DNA of 64,000 nt from Acidimicrobiia bacterium. GTDB lineage: Bacteria > Acidobacteriota > Vicinamibacteria > Vicinamibacterales > CAVVIG01. Positions 42,249-52,601 of the stretch are shown one piece after another (within the stretch, counting starts at the first letter, position 1; every line of letters starts with the position of its first letter). The notes under the pieces are model-generated. The model saw only the letters and a program-made list of their open reading frames with translations, did no database searches and was not told the origin of the DNA. The stretch covers positions 1 through 64,000 of the forward strand of contig VFZL01000003.1 in the NCBI GenBank assembly GCA_016871175.1, read 5' to 3'. Made by a program: the position numbers and the translations under genes.

Positions 42249-43466
42249 TCAGCCGATGAAGGCCTTGTGTACGGCGCGCAGGGCCTGGTCGGCTTGCGTG
42301 ATCTCGATCACCACCGAAACCTTGATCTCGCTCGTAGAAATCATGCCGATGTTGATCCCCTCGTGAGCGAGCGACTCGAACATCTTCGCCGCGACACCGG
42401 CGTGGCTCCGCATGCCGACACCAACCATCGAGAGCTTGGCGATCTTCTCGTCACTCAGGACCTCGCGAAAGCCGATGTCGCTGCGGATGGATTCGATTAC
42501 CTGCAGCGCCTTTGCCAAGTCGGGCTTGTCCACGGTGAACGAGACATCGGTCAGCGGGAGGGTCGCGTCGTGGCTCACGTTCTGCACGATGACGTCCACG
42601 CTGATCGCCGCGTCCGCGAGCGCGCGGAACACCTTGGCGGCGACGCCCGGCTTGTCTGGCACGCCGAGTAATGTCACCTTCGCTTGGTTCTTGTCGACGG
42701 CCACGCCTCGTACGACGATGTCTTCCATGCTGCGCGTCTCTTCCTTGACGATCGTTCCAGGTTTGTCTGACAGGCTCGAGCGGACCTCGAACACCACACC
42801 GAACTTCTTCGCGATCTCCACCGACCGAAGCTGCATCACCTTGGCGCCAGATCCCGCGAGCTCCAGCATCTCATCGTAGGAGATCTCGTCCATCTTGCGC
42901 GCCCCAGGCACGATGCGGGGATCCGCGGTGAACACGCCCTCAACGTCGGTGTAGATCTGACACAAGTCGGCCTTTAGCGCGGCAGCGAGCGCGAGCGCTG
43001 TCAGGTCCGACCCCCCGCGTCCGAGCGTGGTGATCTCCCCTTCCGCCGTCTGGCCCTGGAACCCAGCAACGATGACCACGTTGACTTCGTCGAGCAGCGC
43101 GTGGACCTCGTGCGGGGTGATGTTGGTGATCTTCGCTTTCGTGTGCACGCCGTCTGTCGTGATACCCGCTTGCGCTCCCGTCAGCGACACGGCGTCGACG
43201 CGGATAGCGTGCAGTGCCATGGCCACCAACGCGATGGTGGTCTGCTCACCGGTCGCGAGCAGCATGTCCATCTCCCGCTCGGGGGGCATGGGCGTGATCT
43301 GCTTCGCGAGCGCGATGAGGCTGTCGGTGACGCCGCTCATCGCGGAGACAACGACGACGATTTGATCACCGTGCGCACAGCTTTGCGCAACACGGTTCGC
43401 GACGTTCTTGATGCGTTCGGCATCTCCCACGGAGGTGCCGCCGTACTTCTGGACAATCAGTGACAT
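42249..43466 (-). CDS. lysC: Aspartate kinase
   Basis: 405 residues from ATG 43466. Kinase domain begins MSLIVQKYGGTSVGDAERI; ATP and aspartate contacts in VVVVSAMSGVTDSLI and GFQGQTAEGEITTLGRGGSD. Two C-terminal ACT repeats (VTLLGVPDKPGVAAKVFRAL, LSMVGVGMRSHAGVAAKMFE) indicate feedback by lysine or threonine. First step of the aspartate pathway feeding threonine, lysine and methionine; it is 27 kb from thrB/thrC. Confidence 0.95.
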   Translation of the reverse strand: MSLIVQKYGGTSVGDAERIKNVANRVAQSCAHGDQIVVVVSAMSGVTDSLIALAKQITPMPPEREMDMLLATGEQTTIALVAMALHAIRVDAVSLTGAQAGITTDGVHTKAKITNITPHEVHALLDEVNVVIVAGFQGQTAEGEITTLGRGGSDLTALALAAALKADLCQIYTDVEGVFTADPRIVPGARKMDEISYDEMLELAGSGAKVMQLRSVEIAKKFGVVFEVRSSLSDKPGTIVKEETRSMEDIVVRGVAVDKNQAKVTLLGVPDKPGVAAKVFRALADAAISVDVIVQNVSHDATLPLTDVSFTVDKPDLAKALQVIESIRSDIGFREVLSDEKIAKLSMVGVGMRSHAGVAAKMFESLAHEGINIGMISTSEIKVSVVIEITQADQALRAVHKAFIG

Positions 43467-43485
43467 GTGACCTGGCCCACGCGGC

Positions 43486-45234
43486 CTACCTGGCGTTGAG
43501 CAACTCGTCCGCGCCAGGGAACCGCGGTTCGATATCGGTGGGCACGTCGCGGAGCTTGTCGAGGGCGGCCTGCACGGGCGGACGGATGACACCGAGACGC
43601 TCGCCAAGCGCCTTGGCCTTGGCGTAGTCGCCGGCCGCCTGCATCTCCATGATCTCAGTGGTGAGGGCGGCGATCCCCTGCTTCACTTTGGCGTGATCGA
43701 CGTGGAAGGTGCCATCGGGACGAACGACAAATCCACCCTGGTCCAGCAGGTAGTTCATCTGAATGGCCACGCCCTTTCCGTGCGCTTCACCGATGCCAAA
43801 ACGGATCGAGCGGAAGGCGGATGCGAGGAAGGTCGTATAGATCTGACGTTCGAGGCTCTTGTCGATGACGCCCTTGTCCATCAGATACTGCACCGCCCAC
43901 AGGCCTGAGATGTCGGCCTTCGCTTCTTCGAGGAAGCTCGACGCATCTTTCATCTCCTGACGCACTGTCGTCTGGCGACCGTTGACCGTGATGGTGTGTG
44001 GCCCGAGACCGTGCATCAGCTCGTGCATGACGATGTGCGTGAAGAACGCCTCGAACGAGAGGTCCGCCTGATCCGCCGTGGACAACACGACCTTCGAGAT
44101 CGGGATTAGTGTCTTGGCGAACTTCGCGTCCTGCACGTTCTTCAGCATGACGCGCTTCGCTCCCTTCTCCCGCGTCACTCGCTCGTCGTTCGGCAGGTTG
44201 AAGGCGGCCGTCTGTACGCCCCGATTGCCGTCGCCGGCCGAGAAAATCTGATTGACCACGACCAGCGGCGCGAGCGATCCGAGCTTGGGATTGCGGAGGT
44301 GAGGTGCGATCGGCAGGTGGTTCTCGATGTCCTGGAGCTCGCCGCTGAACCTCTGAATCTTGTTGCTCTCCGCGGCGTCTCGAAGTGCCACGTGCGACTC
44401 GAAGGCCGCCTTGTAGTTGAAGAACTCGTCTTCGTAGACCTCGTAGGGGCCGATCGTCGGCTCGATCGTGCCGTTCAGCTCCATCCACGTGACGTCGCTG
44501 TCGTAATAGTCATTGGTCAAGAAGGCGTCCGCGCGCTTGGTCAGGTAGGTCTTCAGCGTCGGCTCCGTGGCGAGCGCCGCCGCCTCACGCAGCAACCTGG
44601 CCATCTCGGTCAGCTCGCTCTGATACTCGAGGCTGTAAGGCACGGCCGTCAGCCGACCGCCGGCGGCTCGCCTAATGGTCGTGAAGAACCCAGTCGCCTG
44701 GACGCGCTCGGCGTCAGGCAGCGATCGCAGCCAGCGGTCAATCTCGTCTTTGCTCGCATCCGCCGGATAGAAATTGGCACCCGCGGGCTTGGCCGGAGCG
44801 CCCGGGATGAACGGCTCGTGGTGATCGAGCCGCGACCACGGGCCTTTGTTGATGACGAAGTAGTGGAGGCGGTCACGGCCGAGAGGGCTGTCGTCGCGGA
44901 CGAGATCCAACAACATCGCCTCGTTACCAGCCCACACCTGCCGGAGAAACAGCGCATCCACGATCTTCGACGCTTGCACCAGCTTCGTTAGAATCATCCT
45001 CTCGTTCGTCGTCAGGGCTGAGAGATCCGTCGTGATCTCAGTGGGCGCGAAACGTGCGGCTTTGGTCGCGAGCTCCGAGGACGCGTGGCGCGCCACCGGA
45101 GCGTCTGGCGGCGCCGATTGAGACGAGGGCACTGGGGCCTCCTGGCGCGCGCAAGCGACCGTGACCATTCCGAGAGCTCCGAGCAGGACGACGACCGTGG
45201 CGCGGATGCGTACACTGACCATGATGTATGTCAT
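43486..45234 (-). CDS. M49-like (dipeptidyl-peptidase III-type) zinc peptidase, lipoprotein-like
   Basis: 582 residues. Signal peptide ends with VTVACARQ, close to a lipobox. Zinc site: HELMHGLGPH with a second acidic helix EEAKADISG about 45 residues later, the M49 arrangement, though classic DPP III has HELLGH and here it is HELMHG. ATG 45234 is used, with ATG 45222 an alternative. Supporting segments: YEVYEDEFFNYKAAFESH and NLPNDERV. It should cleave peptides in the periplasm. The start is 35-47 bp from a divergent gene. Confidence 0.78.
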   Translation of the reverse strand: MTYIMVSVRIRATVVVLLGALGMVTVACARQEAPVPSSQSAPPDAPVARHASSELATKAARFAPTEITTDLSALTTNERMILTKLVQASKIVDALFLRQVWAGNEAMLLDLVRDDSPLGRDRLHYFVINKGPWSRLDHHEPFIPGAPAKPAGANFYPADASKDEIDRWLRSLPDAERVQATGFFTTIRRAAGGRLTAVPYSLEYQSELTEMARLLREAAALATEPTLKTYLTKRADAFLTNDYYDSDVTWMELNGTIEPTIGPYEVYEDEFFNYKAAFESHVALRDAAESNKIQRFSGELQDIENHLPIAPHLRNPKLGSLAPLVVVNQIFSAGDGNRGVQTAAFNLPNDERVTREKGAKRVMLKNVQDAKFAKTLIPISKVVLSTADQADLSFEAFFTHIVMHELMHGLGPHTITVNGRQTTVRQEMKDASSFLEEAKADISGLWAVQYLMDKGVIDKSLERQIYTTFLASAFRSIRFGIGEAHGKGVAIQMNYLLDQGGFVVRPDGTFHVDHAKVKQGIAALTTEIMEMQAAGDYAKAKALGERLGVIRPPVQAALDKLRDVPTDIEPRFPGADELLNAR

Positions 45235-45268
45235 TATGGCTTACGGGAGTCATGCTGGGAGGCTGCCC

Positions 45269-46447
45269 GTGAAGATCATCGCTCCGCTTCTGACACTCGC
45301 CCTCGTCGTTGGGTCGCCGTACAGGAGTACGGCACAAGGACCGCAGCGCACCGGCGGCGGCATGCCGGACGCGAAGCCTCAGCTCGACACGCTCAAGCTC
45401 CCGGCTGGTTTCGCGGCCGAAATCTACGCCACGGGCGTGCAGGGCGCGCGGTCGATGGCGCTGGCGCCGGACGGCACGATCTTCGTCGGCACGCGCGCGA
45501 AGACCGTGTACGCGGTGGTGGACAAGGACAAGGATCGCAAAGCCGAGACGGTGCTCACGATCGCCAACGGCCTGAACATGCCCAACGGGATCGCGTTCAG
45601 GGACGACGCGTTATTCGTGGCGGAGGTCAACCGCATCAGCCGATACGACAACATCCTGGATGCCGCGTTGTCGGGCAACACGGCCGGACTGACCCCGAAG
45701 GTGGTGCTCGAAGGGCTGCCCTCGGACTGGATGCACGGGTGGAAATACATCGCGTTTGGACCTGACGGCTATCTCTACTATCAGATCGGCGCCCCCTGTA
45801 ACGTCTGCGACAAAGGTGATCCGTATGCAGCGATTTGGCGTGTGAAGCCCGAGGACGGTACGCCAGAGATCGTGGCGCGGGGTGTGCGGAACACCGTCGG
45901 GATGACATGGCATCCGGACACCAAGGCGCTCTGGTTCACCGACAATGGTCGGGACATGCTCGGGGATGAGTCACCGAGCGACGAACTGAACGTCGCGACG
46001 AAGCTGGGTCTGCACTTCGGGTATCCGTACTGCCATCAGGGTGACACGCCCGATCCGAACACGGACAAGAACAACCCGATCGACACCGCCGCCAATCCCT
46101 GCTCGAAGTTCACACCGCCCGCACAACGTCTCGGACCGCACGTCGCAGCGCTGGCGCTGAAATTCTACAGCGGCACGATGTTTCCATCGGAGTACCGAAA
46201 GAAGCTGTTCATCGCGAACCACGGATCGTGGAATCGGACGCCGGCTGCCGGACCAATCGGCTACCGGATCATGGTGGCGACGGTGGAGGGCGACAAGGTG
46301 GCGAAGTATGAGCCCTTCGCGGAAGGCTTCCTTCAGGGCAAACAGGCCTGGGGCCGCCCAGTCGACCTGCTCGAGCTGCCAGACGGGTCGCTTCTCGTGT
46401 CGGATGACACGTCAGGAGCCATTTATCGGATCACGTATCGGCGATGA
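45269..46447 (+). CDS. Sorbosone/glucose dehydrogenase-like exported beta-propeller
   Basis: 392 residues from GTG 45269, picked for GGGAGG 6 bases upstream and the signal peptide that follows (IIAPLLTLALVVG). Single six-bladed propeller: APDGTIFVGTRAKTVYAVVDKD, PNGIAFRDDALFVAEVNRI, WFTDNGRDMLGDESPSDELN and FIANHGSWNRTPAAGPIGYR, typical of soluble PQQ sugar dehydrogenases (GSDH family). Calcium and PQQ residues cannot all be confirmed by eye. Divergent from the M49-like gene. Confidence 0.83.
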   Translation: MKIIAPLLTLALVVGSPYRSTAQGPQRTGGGMPDAKPQLDTLKLPAGFAAEIYATGVQGARSMALAPDGTIFVGTRAKTVYAVVDKDKDRKAETVLTIANGLNMPNGIAFRDDALFVAEVNRISRYDNILDAALSGNTAGLTPKVVLEGLPSDWMHGWKYIAFGPDGYLYYQIGAPCNVCDKGDPYAAIWRVKPEDGTPEIVARGVRNTVGMTWHPDTKALWFTDNGRDMLGDESPSDELNVATKLGLHFGYPYCHQGDTPDPNTDKNNPIDTAANPCSKFTPPAQRLGPHVAALALKFYSGTMFPSEYRKKLFIANHGSWNRTPAAGPIGYRIMVATVEGDKVAKYEPFAEGFLQGKQAWGRPVDLLELPDGSLLVSDDTSGAIYRITYRR

Positions 46448-46480
46448 CGGGTGGGATCCGACAGCCAGGCGCGACGGGAC

Positions 46481-47044
46481 TCAGTGCACCTCCCGAGACG
46501 TCTGACCGCCGAGCAATCCTGGTTCAGCTCCAAGGCGGCGAATAGCGGTTTCCCACATCTCGAGCGGGTCCACGCCGAAGACGATCTCCGGATCGACGAC
46601 GCCCAGTAACCAGGCTGATGCCGCGAGCTCGGCCTCGAGCTGGCCGGGTCCCCACCCAGCGTAGCCGACCACTAGGTGTACACGAGACGGCGGATCCGGC
46701 TGGAGGGCCTGCCGCAGCAGGGTTGGGGACGTCGACAGATACAGCCCATCGGTGATTGCCGTGCCGCCCTCGGGATCGTCCTCGTCCAGGGGCCTGCCGA
46801 CGAGCATCCAGCTTCGATGTGGTTCAACAGGTCCGCCCACCCACACCTGAACGGCTCGCTCGGTCTCGACCGGCGGATCGAGGGTGACAGACACGCGGCC
46901 CGTCGTCATCACCGGTCGATTCACCACGAGGCCGAACGCACCGTCCTCGCTGTGGCTGCAGAGGAGCACGACCGCACGCTCGAAGTTCGGATCCCTCAGC
47001 TGTGGCATCGACAAGAGAAACGCAGGCGCGAGCGAGTTCGGCAC
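46481..47044 (-). CDS. UPF0301/AlgH (YqgE) family protein
   Basis: 187 residues from GTG 47044. Diagnostic stretches: LAPAFLLSMPQLRDPNFERAVV, GAFGLVVNRPV, VWVGGPVEPHR and GYAGWGPGQLEAEL. Role unclear; often in cotranscribed housekeeping clusters. Last gene of the acnA-queG-yqgE-like run (19 bp after queG). Confidence 0.88.
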   Translation of the reverse strand: MPNSLAPAFLLSMPQLRDPNFERAVVLLCSHSEDGAFGLVVNRPVMTTGRVSVTLDPPVETERAVQVWVGGPVEPHRSWMLVGRPLDEDDPEGGTAITDGLYLSTSPTLLRQALQPDPPSRVHLVVGYAGWGPGQLEAELAASAWLLGVVDPEIVFGVDPLEMWETAIRRLGAEPGLLGGQTSREVH

Positions 47045-47063
47045 GAGGGCATCATACGATCTT

Positions 47064-48026
47064 TCAGGGTGCGGCCCCGCGCCGCTCCGCGTTCTGCGCG
47101 GCGGCCGCCAGGTTCCGGCGAATCCCCTCGAGCTTCGCCCGCTTCATGGCGCTGGCGTTCAGGTCCTCTCGCAGCTCCTCGTCGGATCGGCCCCGCAGGT
47201 CAGTAATCGACCGAAAGTCCCAAGCCGCGCGTGGCTGCCACGCGGGGTCGCTGGAGGTCGGCGCATGCGCGTTCCAGGGACACACCTCCTGGCAGATGTC
47301 GCACCCGTACACGTGCGAGCCGATGCGAGACGCGACATCCGGGGGAAAATCGCCACGATGCTCGATCGTCCAGTAGGAGATGCAGCGGTTGGCGTCGAGC
47401 ACGCCCGGAGACACCAGTGCCTGGGTCGGGCACGCCTCGAGACATCGCGTACACGTCCCGCAGAGATCGAAGGCCGGCGTATCGAACGGCAATGGAAGGC
47501 TCGTTAGGATTACCCCCAGAAACACGAACGAGCCGACCTCGTCTGAGATCAGGCAGCAATTCTTGCCAATCCAACCGATACCTGCGTGCAGCGCGAAGAC
47601 CCGCTCTTGCACGGGACCGGTGTCCACATAGCTGAGCGCGTCGAACGACTCGGTGGTCTGTTCACGCATCCACGCAATCAGGGCCTCGTGACGCGACGCC
47701 AAGACACGATGGTAGTCCTCACCCCAGGCGTAGCGGGCGATCTGCGCGCGGACGCCGTCTCGGCAATCGATGGAGAAGGGCCTGTCGGTGTTGTAGTTCG
47801 TCGCGGTGACGATGACGCTCTGCGCGGTCGGGAGAACCAGATGCGGGTCAAGACGCTTGTCCGCCGTTCGCGCGAGCCACGGGGTCATTCCGGCGGCGTA
47901 ACCGCGTTCCAGCCAGGTGGCAAAAAAAGAAAGCTCCTGAAGCTCTGCGGACGCCGGTGCGACGCCGCAAGCGTCGAAGCCCACCGCGACGGCCTGCGCC
48001 TTCAGCCTCTCAGACGGAATGGACAC
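47064..48026 (-). CDS. queG: Epoxyqueuosine reductase
   Basis: 320 residues from GTG 48026, 4 bp after the aconitase stop. Makes queuosine in tRNA by reducing epoxyqueuosine, using cobalamin. Two 4Fe-4S motifs are plain: CGTCTRCLEACPTQAL and CDICQEVCPWN, preceded by GIGWIGKN. C-terminal HEAT-like domain of longer members is absent, as in many Gram-negatives. Confidence 0.93.
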   Translation of the reverse strand: MSIPSERLKAQAVAVGFDACGVAPASAELQELSFFATWLERGYAAGMTPWLARTADKRLDPHLVLPTAQSVIVTATNYNTDRPFSIDCRDGVRAQIARYAWGEDYHRVLASRHEALIAWMREQTTESFDALSYVDTGPVQERVFALHAGIGWIGKNCCLISDEVGSFVFLGVILTSLPLPFDTPAFDLCGTCTRCLEACPTQALVSPGVLDANRCISYWTIEHRGDFPPDVASRIGSHVYGCDICQEVCPWNAHAPTSSDPAWQPRAAWDFRSITDLRGRSDEELREDLNASAMKRAKLEGIRRNLAAAAQNAERRGAAP

Positions 48027-48030
48027 ACTA

Positions 48031-50718
48031 TCACTGACTCTTCCCAACGAGCAGACGCAACACGTAGGGCAGGATGCCGCCGTGACGGAACGCCACGAGC
48101 TCCTCAGGCGTATCGATGCGAGCCACGGTCTTGAACTCAATCGTACGCTCGCCGACTGCTCGAACGGTGAGCGTGGCGCGCGGCGCCAGCCCAGCGACAA
48201 TTCCCAGCACTTCGAACACTTCCCTGCCACTCAAACCGAGCGAGGCCGCATTGGCGCCATCCAGGAACACGAGCGGCAGCACACCCATATTGACCAGGTT
48301 GCTGCGATGGATCCGCTCGAAGCTCTCGGCGATGACCGCCCGGACGCCAAGCAGCGCCGTACCCTTCGCGGCCCAGTCACGGGACGACCCAGACCCATAC
48401 TCCTTCCCCGCGAGCACCAAAAGCGGCACACCGGCGGCCTTGTACCGCATGGCCGCGTCGTAGATCGACATGACCCCGCCGTCCGGCTGGTACGTGGTCC
48501 ATCCACCTTCTGTGCCTGGCGCCAGCTGATTCTTCAGGCGCGTGTTGGCGAACGTGCCGCGCATCATCACTTCGTGGTTGCCACGGCGCGCCCCGTATGA
48601 GTTGAAGTCCGCCGGCTCCACGCCCTGTTCGACCAGGTACTTGCCGGCCGGGCTGTCCTTCTTGATACTGCCTGCCGGCGAGATGTGATCGGTCGTGATG
48701 CTGTCGCCGAGAACCGCCAGCGCGCGACCGCCGCGGATGTCAGCGAGCGGCGCGGGCTCCATCGTGACGTTCTCGAGGAACGGTGGGTTGCGCACGTACG
48801 TGGAGTGCGGGTCCCACGCGAAGCGATCACCCTTCGGTACCTCGAGCTTCCGCCAGCGCTCGTCGCCGCGGAAGACGTCCGCGTACTCCTTCCGAAAGTG
48901 CTCCGACGTCACCGCGGCGGCCATCGTCGCCTGCAACTCCTCTTGGGTCGGCCAGATGTCTTTCAGGAAGACGGGTCGGCCGTCTTTACCGAGGCCGAGC
49001 GGTTCGGTGGTCAGGTCGAGGTTCATCGTGCCCGCCAACGCATAGGCGACCACCAGGGGTGGGGACGCAAGGTAGTTCGCGCGGACTTGCTGCTGCACGC
49101 GACCCTCGAAGTTCCGATTACCGCTCAAGACGGACGCGACGACCAGTGCCTCTGCGTCAATTGCCGCTGACACCTCGTCGGGCAAGGGACCGCTGTTCCC
49201 GATACAGGTCGTGCAGCCATAGCCGACGAGATTGAAGCCCAGCTGATCGAGATAGTGATCGAGACCCGCCTGCCGAAGATAGTTCGTCACCACCTTCGAG
49301 CCGGGCGCGAGGCTCGTCTTGACCCAGGGCTTTCGCAAGAGGCCCTTCTCGACCCCCTTCTTTGCCACGAGCCCGGCGCCAATCATGACGCTGGGGTTCG
49401 AGGTATTCGTGCAACTGGTGATCGCCGCGATCACGACCGACCCGTGCTCGAGCCCCGTCACCGGCGGAGCGGCAACGGCGGTGCCACCACCCGAGCCGCC
49501 CTTCTTGGCCACTAGCATGCTGGGAAGCGCTGCGGCGAAACCCTGCTTGGCGCCCTTCAGCGGCACGCGATCCTGGGGCCGCTTCGGACCGGCGAGGCTG
49601 GGCTCGATCGCGTCGAGATCGACGTGGATCGTTTCCGTGTATGTCGACTCCGCCGTGCTCGCGTCATGGAACAGACCCTGGGCCCTCGCGTAGGCCTCCA
49701 CGAGCGCGAGCTGGGTCGCGTCCCGACCGCTGAGCCGGAGGTAGTCCAACGTCATCGCGTCGACGGGGAAGATGGCAATCGTGGCCCCGTACTCGGGGCA
49801 CATGTTGGCGAGCGTCGCGCGGTCCGCAAGCGTCAGGTGCTTCAGGCCCGGACCATAGAACTCAACAAACGTGCCAACGACGCCATGCTTGCGTAACCGC
49901 TCGGCGATCGTCAGCACCAGGTCGGTGGCCGTGGTCCCTTCCGGCAACCGGCCACTGAGGCGCACGCCCAGTACCGGCGGAATCAGCATTGATGACGGCT
50001 GGCCGAGCATGGCAGCCTCCGCCTCGATGCCTCCCACGCCCCAGCCAATCACACCCAGACCATTGACCATCGTGGTGTGCGAATCGGTCCCCACGAGCGT
50101 GTCCGGGAAGGCCATCAGTCCGGCTGGGCCCTCGGTCGTCATCACTACCCGAGCGAGGTACTCGAGGTTGACCTGGTGGACGATCCCGGTGTCCGGCGGC
50201 ACGACGCGGAAGTTGCGAAACGCGTTCTGTCCCCAGCGGAGGAAGGCGTACCGCTCTTTGTTCCGCGAGAACTCGAGCTCCGCGTTGAGATCGAAGGCGT
50301 CGGGACGGCCAAAGTAGTCGACCTGGACGGAATGATCGATGACGAGCTCGACCGGCTGCAGCGGGTTGACTTTGTCAGGATTGCCCCCGAGCCGCACGAT
50401 CCCGTCCCGCATCGCCGCCAGGTCGACGACGCACGGCACACCGGTGAAGTCCTGCAGTAGGACGCGCGCGGGCATGAATGAAATCTCGCGCTGCTCGGTG
50501 CTCCGGACGTCCCAGGTGGCCAGCGCCTCGATATCCGCCTTCTTGACGGCCCGCCCGTCTTCGTTGCGCAACAGGTTCTCGAGGAGGATTCGCAGTGAGA
50601 ACGGCAGGCGGGCAATGGCGGGAAAGTCCGCTTGCAGCGTGGTCAGGCTGTACACCTGATAGCGGCGGCCATTGACGTCAAGGTCCTTCCGGGCGTTGAA
50701 GCTGTTCACCGTCGACAT
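48031..50718 (-). CDS. acnA: Aconitate hydratase AcnA
   Basis: 895 residues, usual length. Interconverts citrate and isocitrate in the TCA cycle. 4Fe-4S ligands: Cys in [15 protein letters not shown] and the pair in [13 protein letters not shown]; the substrate Ser/Arg loop [17 protein letters not shown] is intact. N-terminus [17 protein letters not shown] is normal. First gene of the queG-containing run. Confidence 0.97.
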   Translation of the reverse strand: MSTVNSFNARKDLDVNGRRYQVYSLTTLQADFPAIARLPFSLRILLENLLRNEDGRAVKKADIEALATWDVRSTEQREISFMPARVLLQDFTGVPCVVDLAAMRDGIVRLGGNPDKVNPLQPVELVIDHSVQVDYFGRPDAFDLNAELEFSRNKERYAFLRWGQNAFRNFRVVPPDTGIVHQVNLEYLARVVMTTEGPAGLMAFPDTLVGTDSHTTMVNGLGVIGWGVGGIEAEAAMLGQPSSMLIPPVLGVRLSGRLPEGTTATDLVLTIAERLRKHGVVGTFVEFYGPGLKHLTLADRATLANMCPEYGATIAIFPVDAMTLDYLRLSGRDATQLALVEAYARAQGLFHDASTAESTYTETIHVDLDAIEPSLAGPKRPQDRVPLKGAKQGFAAALPSMLVAKKGGSGGGTAVAAPPVTGLEHGSVVIAAITSCTNTSNPSVMIGAGLVAKKGVEKGLLRKPWVKTSLAPGSKVVTNYLRQAGLDHYLDQLGFNLVGYGCTTCIGNSGPLPDEVSAAIDAEALVVASVLSGNRNFEGRVQQQVRANYLASPPLVVAYALAGTMNLDLTTEPLGLGKDGRPVFLKDIWPTQEELQATMAAAVTSEHFRKEYADVFRGDERWRKLEVPKGDRFAWDPHSTYVRNPPFLENVTMEPAPLADIRGGRALAVLGDSITTDHISPAGSIKKDSPAGKYLVEQGVEPADFNSYGARRGNHEVMMRGTFANTRLKNQLAPGTEGGWTTYQPDGGVMSIYDAAMRYKAAGVPLLVLAGKEYGSGSSRDWAAKGTALLGVRAVIAESFERIHRSNLVNMGVLPLVFLDGANAASLGLSGREVFEVLGIVAGLAPRATLTVRAVGERTIEFKTVARIDTPEELVAFRHGGILPYVLRLLVGKSQ

Positions 50719-50849
50719 GCGCGTTCGTCCTCGTCTTGATCAGTGTCCTGAGTATTCGCGGCTACACCTCGAGCGCCCGCACGAGGCGATCGAGCAAAAC
50801 ATCGTACAGCCTGCTGCTCCGCCGGAGCAAGCTGGCGCGCTGGAAGCCG

Positions 50850-50890
50850 AGAGCTGAACGCTGAGAGCGGAGAGCTGACGCCGACAGCTA
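50850..50890 (-). repeat. 7-bp repeat AGAGCTG (6 units)
   Basis: AGAGCTG, AACGCTG, AGAGCGG, AGAGCTG, ACGCCG (6), ACAGCTA, between acnA and the next minus-strand gene. Reverse complement of the CAGCTCT family. The rest of that 169-bp gap is unremarkable. Confidence 0.75.
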
Positions 50891-51577
50891 AAAGCGCAGG
50901 AAGAGAGCTGTCCAAATGGCTGGGGCCGCGCGGAGGCGGTTGTCGAACGCGACACCACCGTCCAGCGCCGCGGCGCGCACCTCGAGTCGAAACCCAGACT
51001 CCTTGAACGTACCGTCGGGCCGCTGTGGTAGCGCGATGATCGCGCCACCACCCGCATGGTAGCTACGTCCGGTCTCCACGAGCGTACCGCTCGCATGCAA
51101 CTGGCGCAGGTAGCCGAGGCCTCCCGTCGCAAACAATCGGACTCGGGCACCGCGGCGCCAAGACGGCGGCATCCACAAGGCTCCGCCCTCGATCACGAGA
51201 TGCTGAACCGCCTCCGACGCCGTGGCATCTGGCGCCTCCAGGTCGTTCGTGACGTGCGTCGACAGCCGCGCCGAATGGTAGCGGCCAACGGCCTCGACCC
51301 ACAGATGGCGCGTCCATCGAGCCGCCACGCTGCCGCTCACGCCCACGCCGCCCGCCAATGTCGAACGCGTCTCGAAGAGCCGTGTCGTCCCGCCCGGGTT
51401 TCGTGTCAGCCTTGCGTCTTGCCCCCGCAGATCAGCCCGTCCGAGCCACTGGGGGCCAATCGCCACGGCCAGGCGCGGCTCCGGCGTGGCTTGCGCACGC
51501 GCCACGGTCACCGGCCACACCAGACCAAGTCCGATCGCCCCGCACGCGAGCCAGCCAGGACGCCGAGACCGGATCAC
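50888..51577 (-). CDS. Exported outer-membrane beta-barrel-like protein
   Basis: 229 residues, signal peptide (WLACGAIGLGLVWPVTVARAQA). The mature part alternates hydrophobic and polar residues in barrel-like strands and ends in a phenylalanine (ALFLRF), as barrel proteins often do. No sequence family recognised. GTG start overlaps the stop of the upstream gene as GTGA. Confidence 0.7.
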   Translation of the reverse strand: MIRSRRPGWLACGAIGLGLVWPVTVARAQATPEPRLAVAIGPQWLGRADLRGQDARLTRNPGGTTRLFETRSTLAGGVGVSGSVAARWTRHLWVEAVGRYHSARLSTHVTNDLEAPDATASEAVQHLVIEGGALWMPPSWRRGARVRLFATGGLGYLRQLHASGTLVETGRSYHAGGGAIIALPQRPDGTFKESGFRLEVRAAALDGGVAFDNRLRAAPAIWTALFLRF

Positions 51578-52601
51578 TTCGACGAGACCTCGATGACCGT
51601 GTTGCCGCTGTCGCCACCTCGAGGCACCACGATCACTCGATCGTGGATGGTCGCGCGCAAGTCCACGTCGACCGAGGGCTCATCGGCCAGAAAACTCGCG
51701 ACGTCAGCATCATCGATCGGTTCGACCCGAACGATGTACGCGCCCGGCGCCAACCCTCCGATCGAGAACTGACCGCGGGTGTTCAACGTGAAATTCCCGA
51801 CCAGCGTGCCTGTTCGCGGACTGAACGCGACCACATGCGCGCCGTAGACCGGCACGCCGTCGCGCGTGACCTGGCCCGACAGGCTGCCCGTGTCACTCTG
51901 AAGCTGCCGTCCGGATACACGTCCGATAACCCGGCGATGTCGTCTGGCCGGAGCGTTCGCCCGGTCGTGCTGCCCGGGCCAAAGGCAATCGGAAACATCA
52001 CCGCCTCGGCTCCAAGGACCCGGCGGCCCGTAGACACCAGCTCGGTCTCGCCGAGGGCCGAATGTCCTAGCCCGCTGAAATGACCGATCTCCTGCACAGC
52101 GATCGATGCCAGATCGAACCGCCCGGGCTCGCCGTTCGGCGCGGTCGACCACGGGAAGGACGCATTGAAGAAGATGTCGGACTCGAGGAGCGCTCCCGTT
52201 TCCTCGTCAACGAGCAGGGTGGTCGACGCGAGCACGCGATCGAGCTCAGGGCGATCGGCGAACCCCAGCGTCGACACCGAATCCTCGTCACCCGGACGGG
52301 ACGTCGACGTGAACCCGTCGAAGGTGTAGCGGATGCGCGCCGTCTGAACGGCCTCCCAGGAGGCGAACGCGCTCGCGATCGCCTCGCGAAACTGCAGCGC
52401 GCTGACGTCGGAGACGCCCGTCTCGAAGACGCGATAGTGAACCGGATTGTGGGTCCACTTCACAGCCACCGTGCGCCCCGCCACGGGCACGCCGAACCGC
52501 AGGTACGCGAAAGCCGGTGCGGCTTCACAAAACGCGACACCAACGATGGCCACGACCCCGGCCACCCGCCGTGACCACGCGACGTGCGTCGTGGCGCTCA
52601 T
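51574..52601 (-). CDS. Exported matrixin-like metalloprotease with C-terminal beta-sandwich, frameshifted
   Basis: From ATG 52601: signal peptide (AIVGVAFCEAAPAFA), then a matrixin-like domain (RVFETGVSDVSALQFREAI, VASTTLLVDEETGALL). Zinc motif reads VQEIGHFSGLGHS, so the first His of HExxHxxGxxH is Gln (CAG at 52092-52094). The frame breaks near 51905: after YPDGSF the alternate frame continues sensibly as SDTGSLSGQVTRDGVPVYGAHV and TRGQFSIGGLAPGAYIVRVEP, a carboxypeptidase-regulatory-like sandwich, to TGA 51574. One missing base reconciles them. Ligand loss and frameshift together suggest decay or sequence error. Confidence 0.7.
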
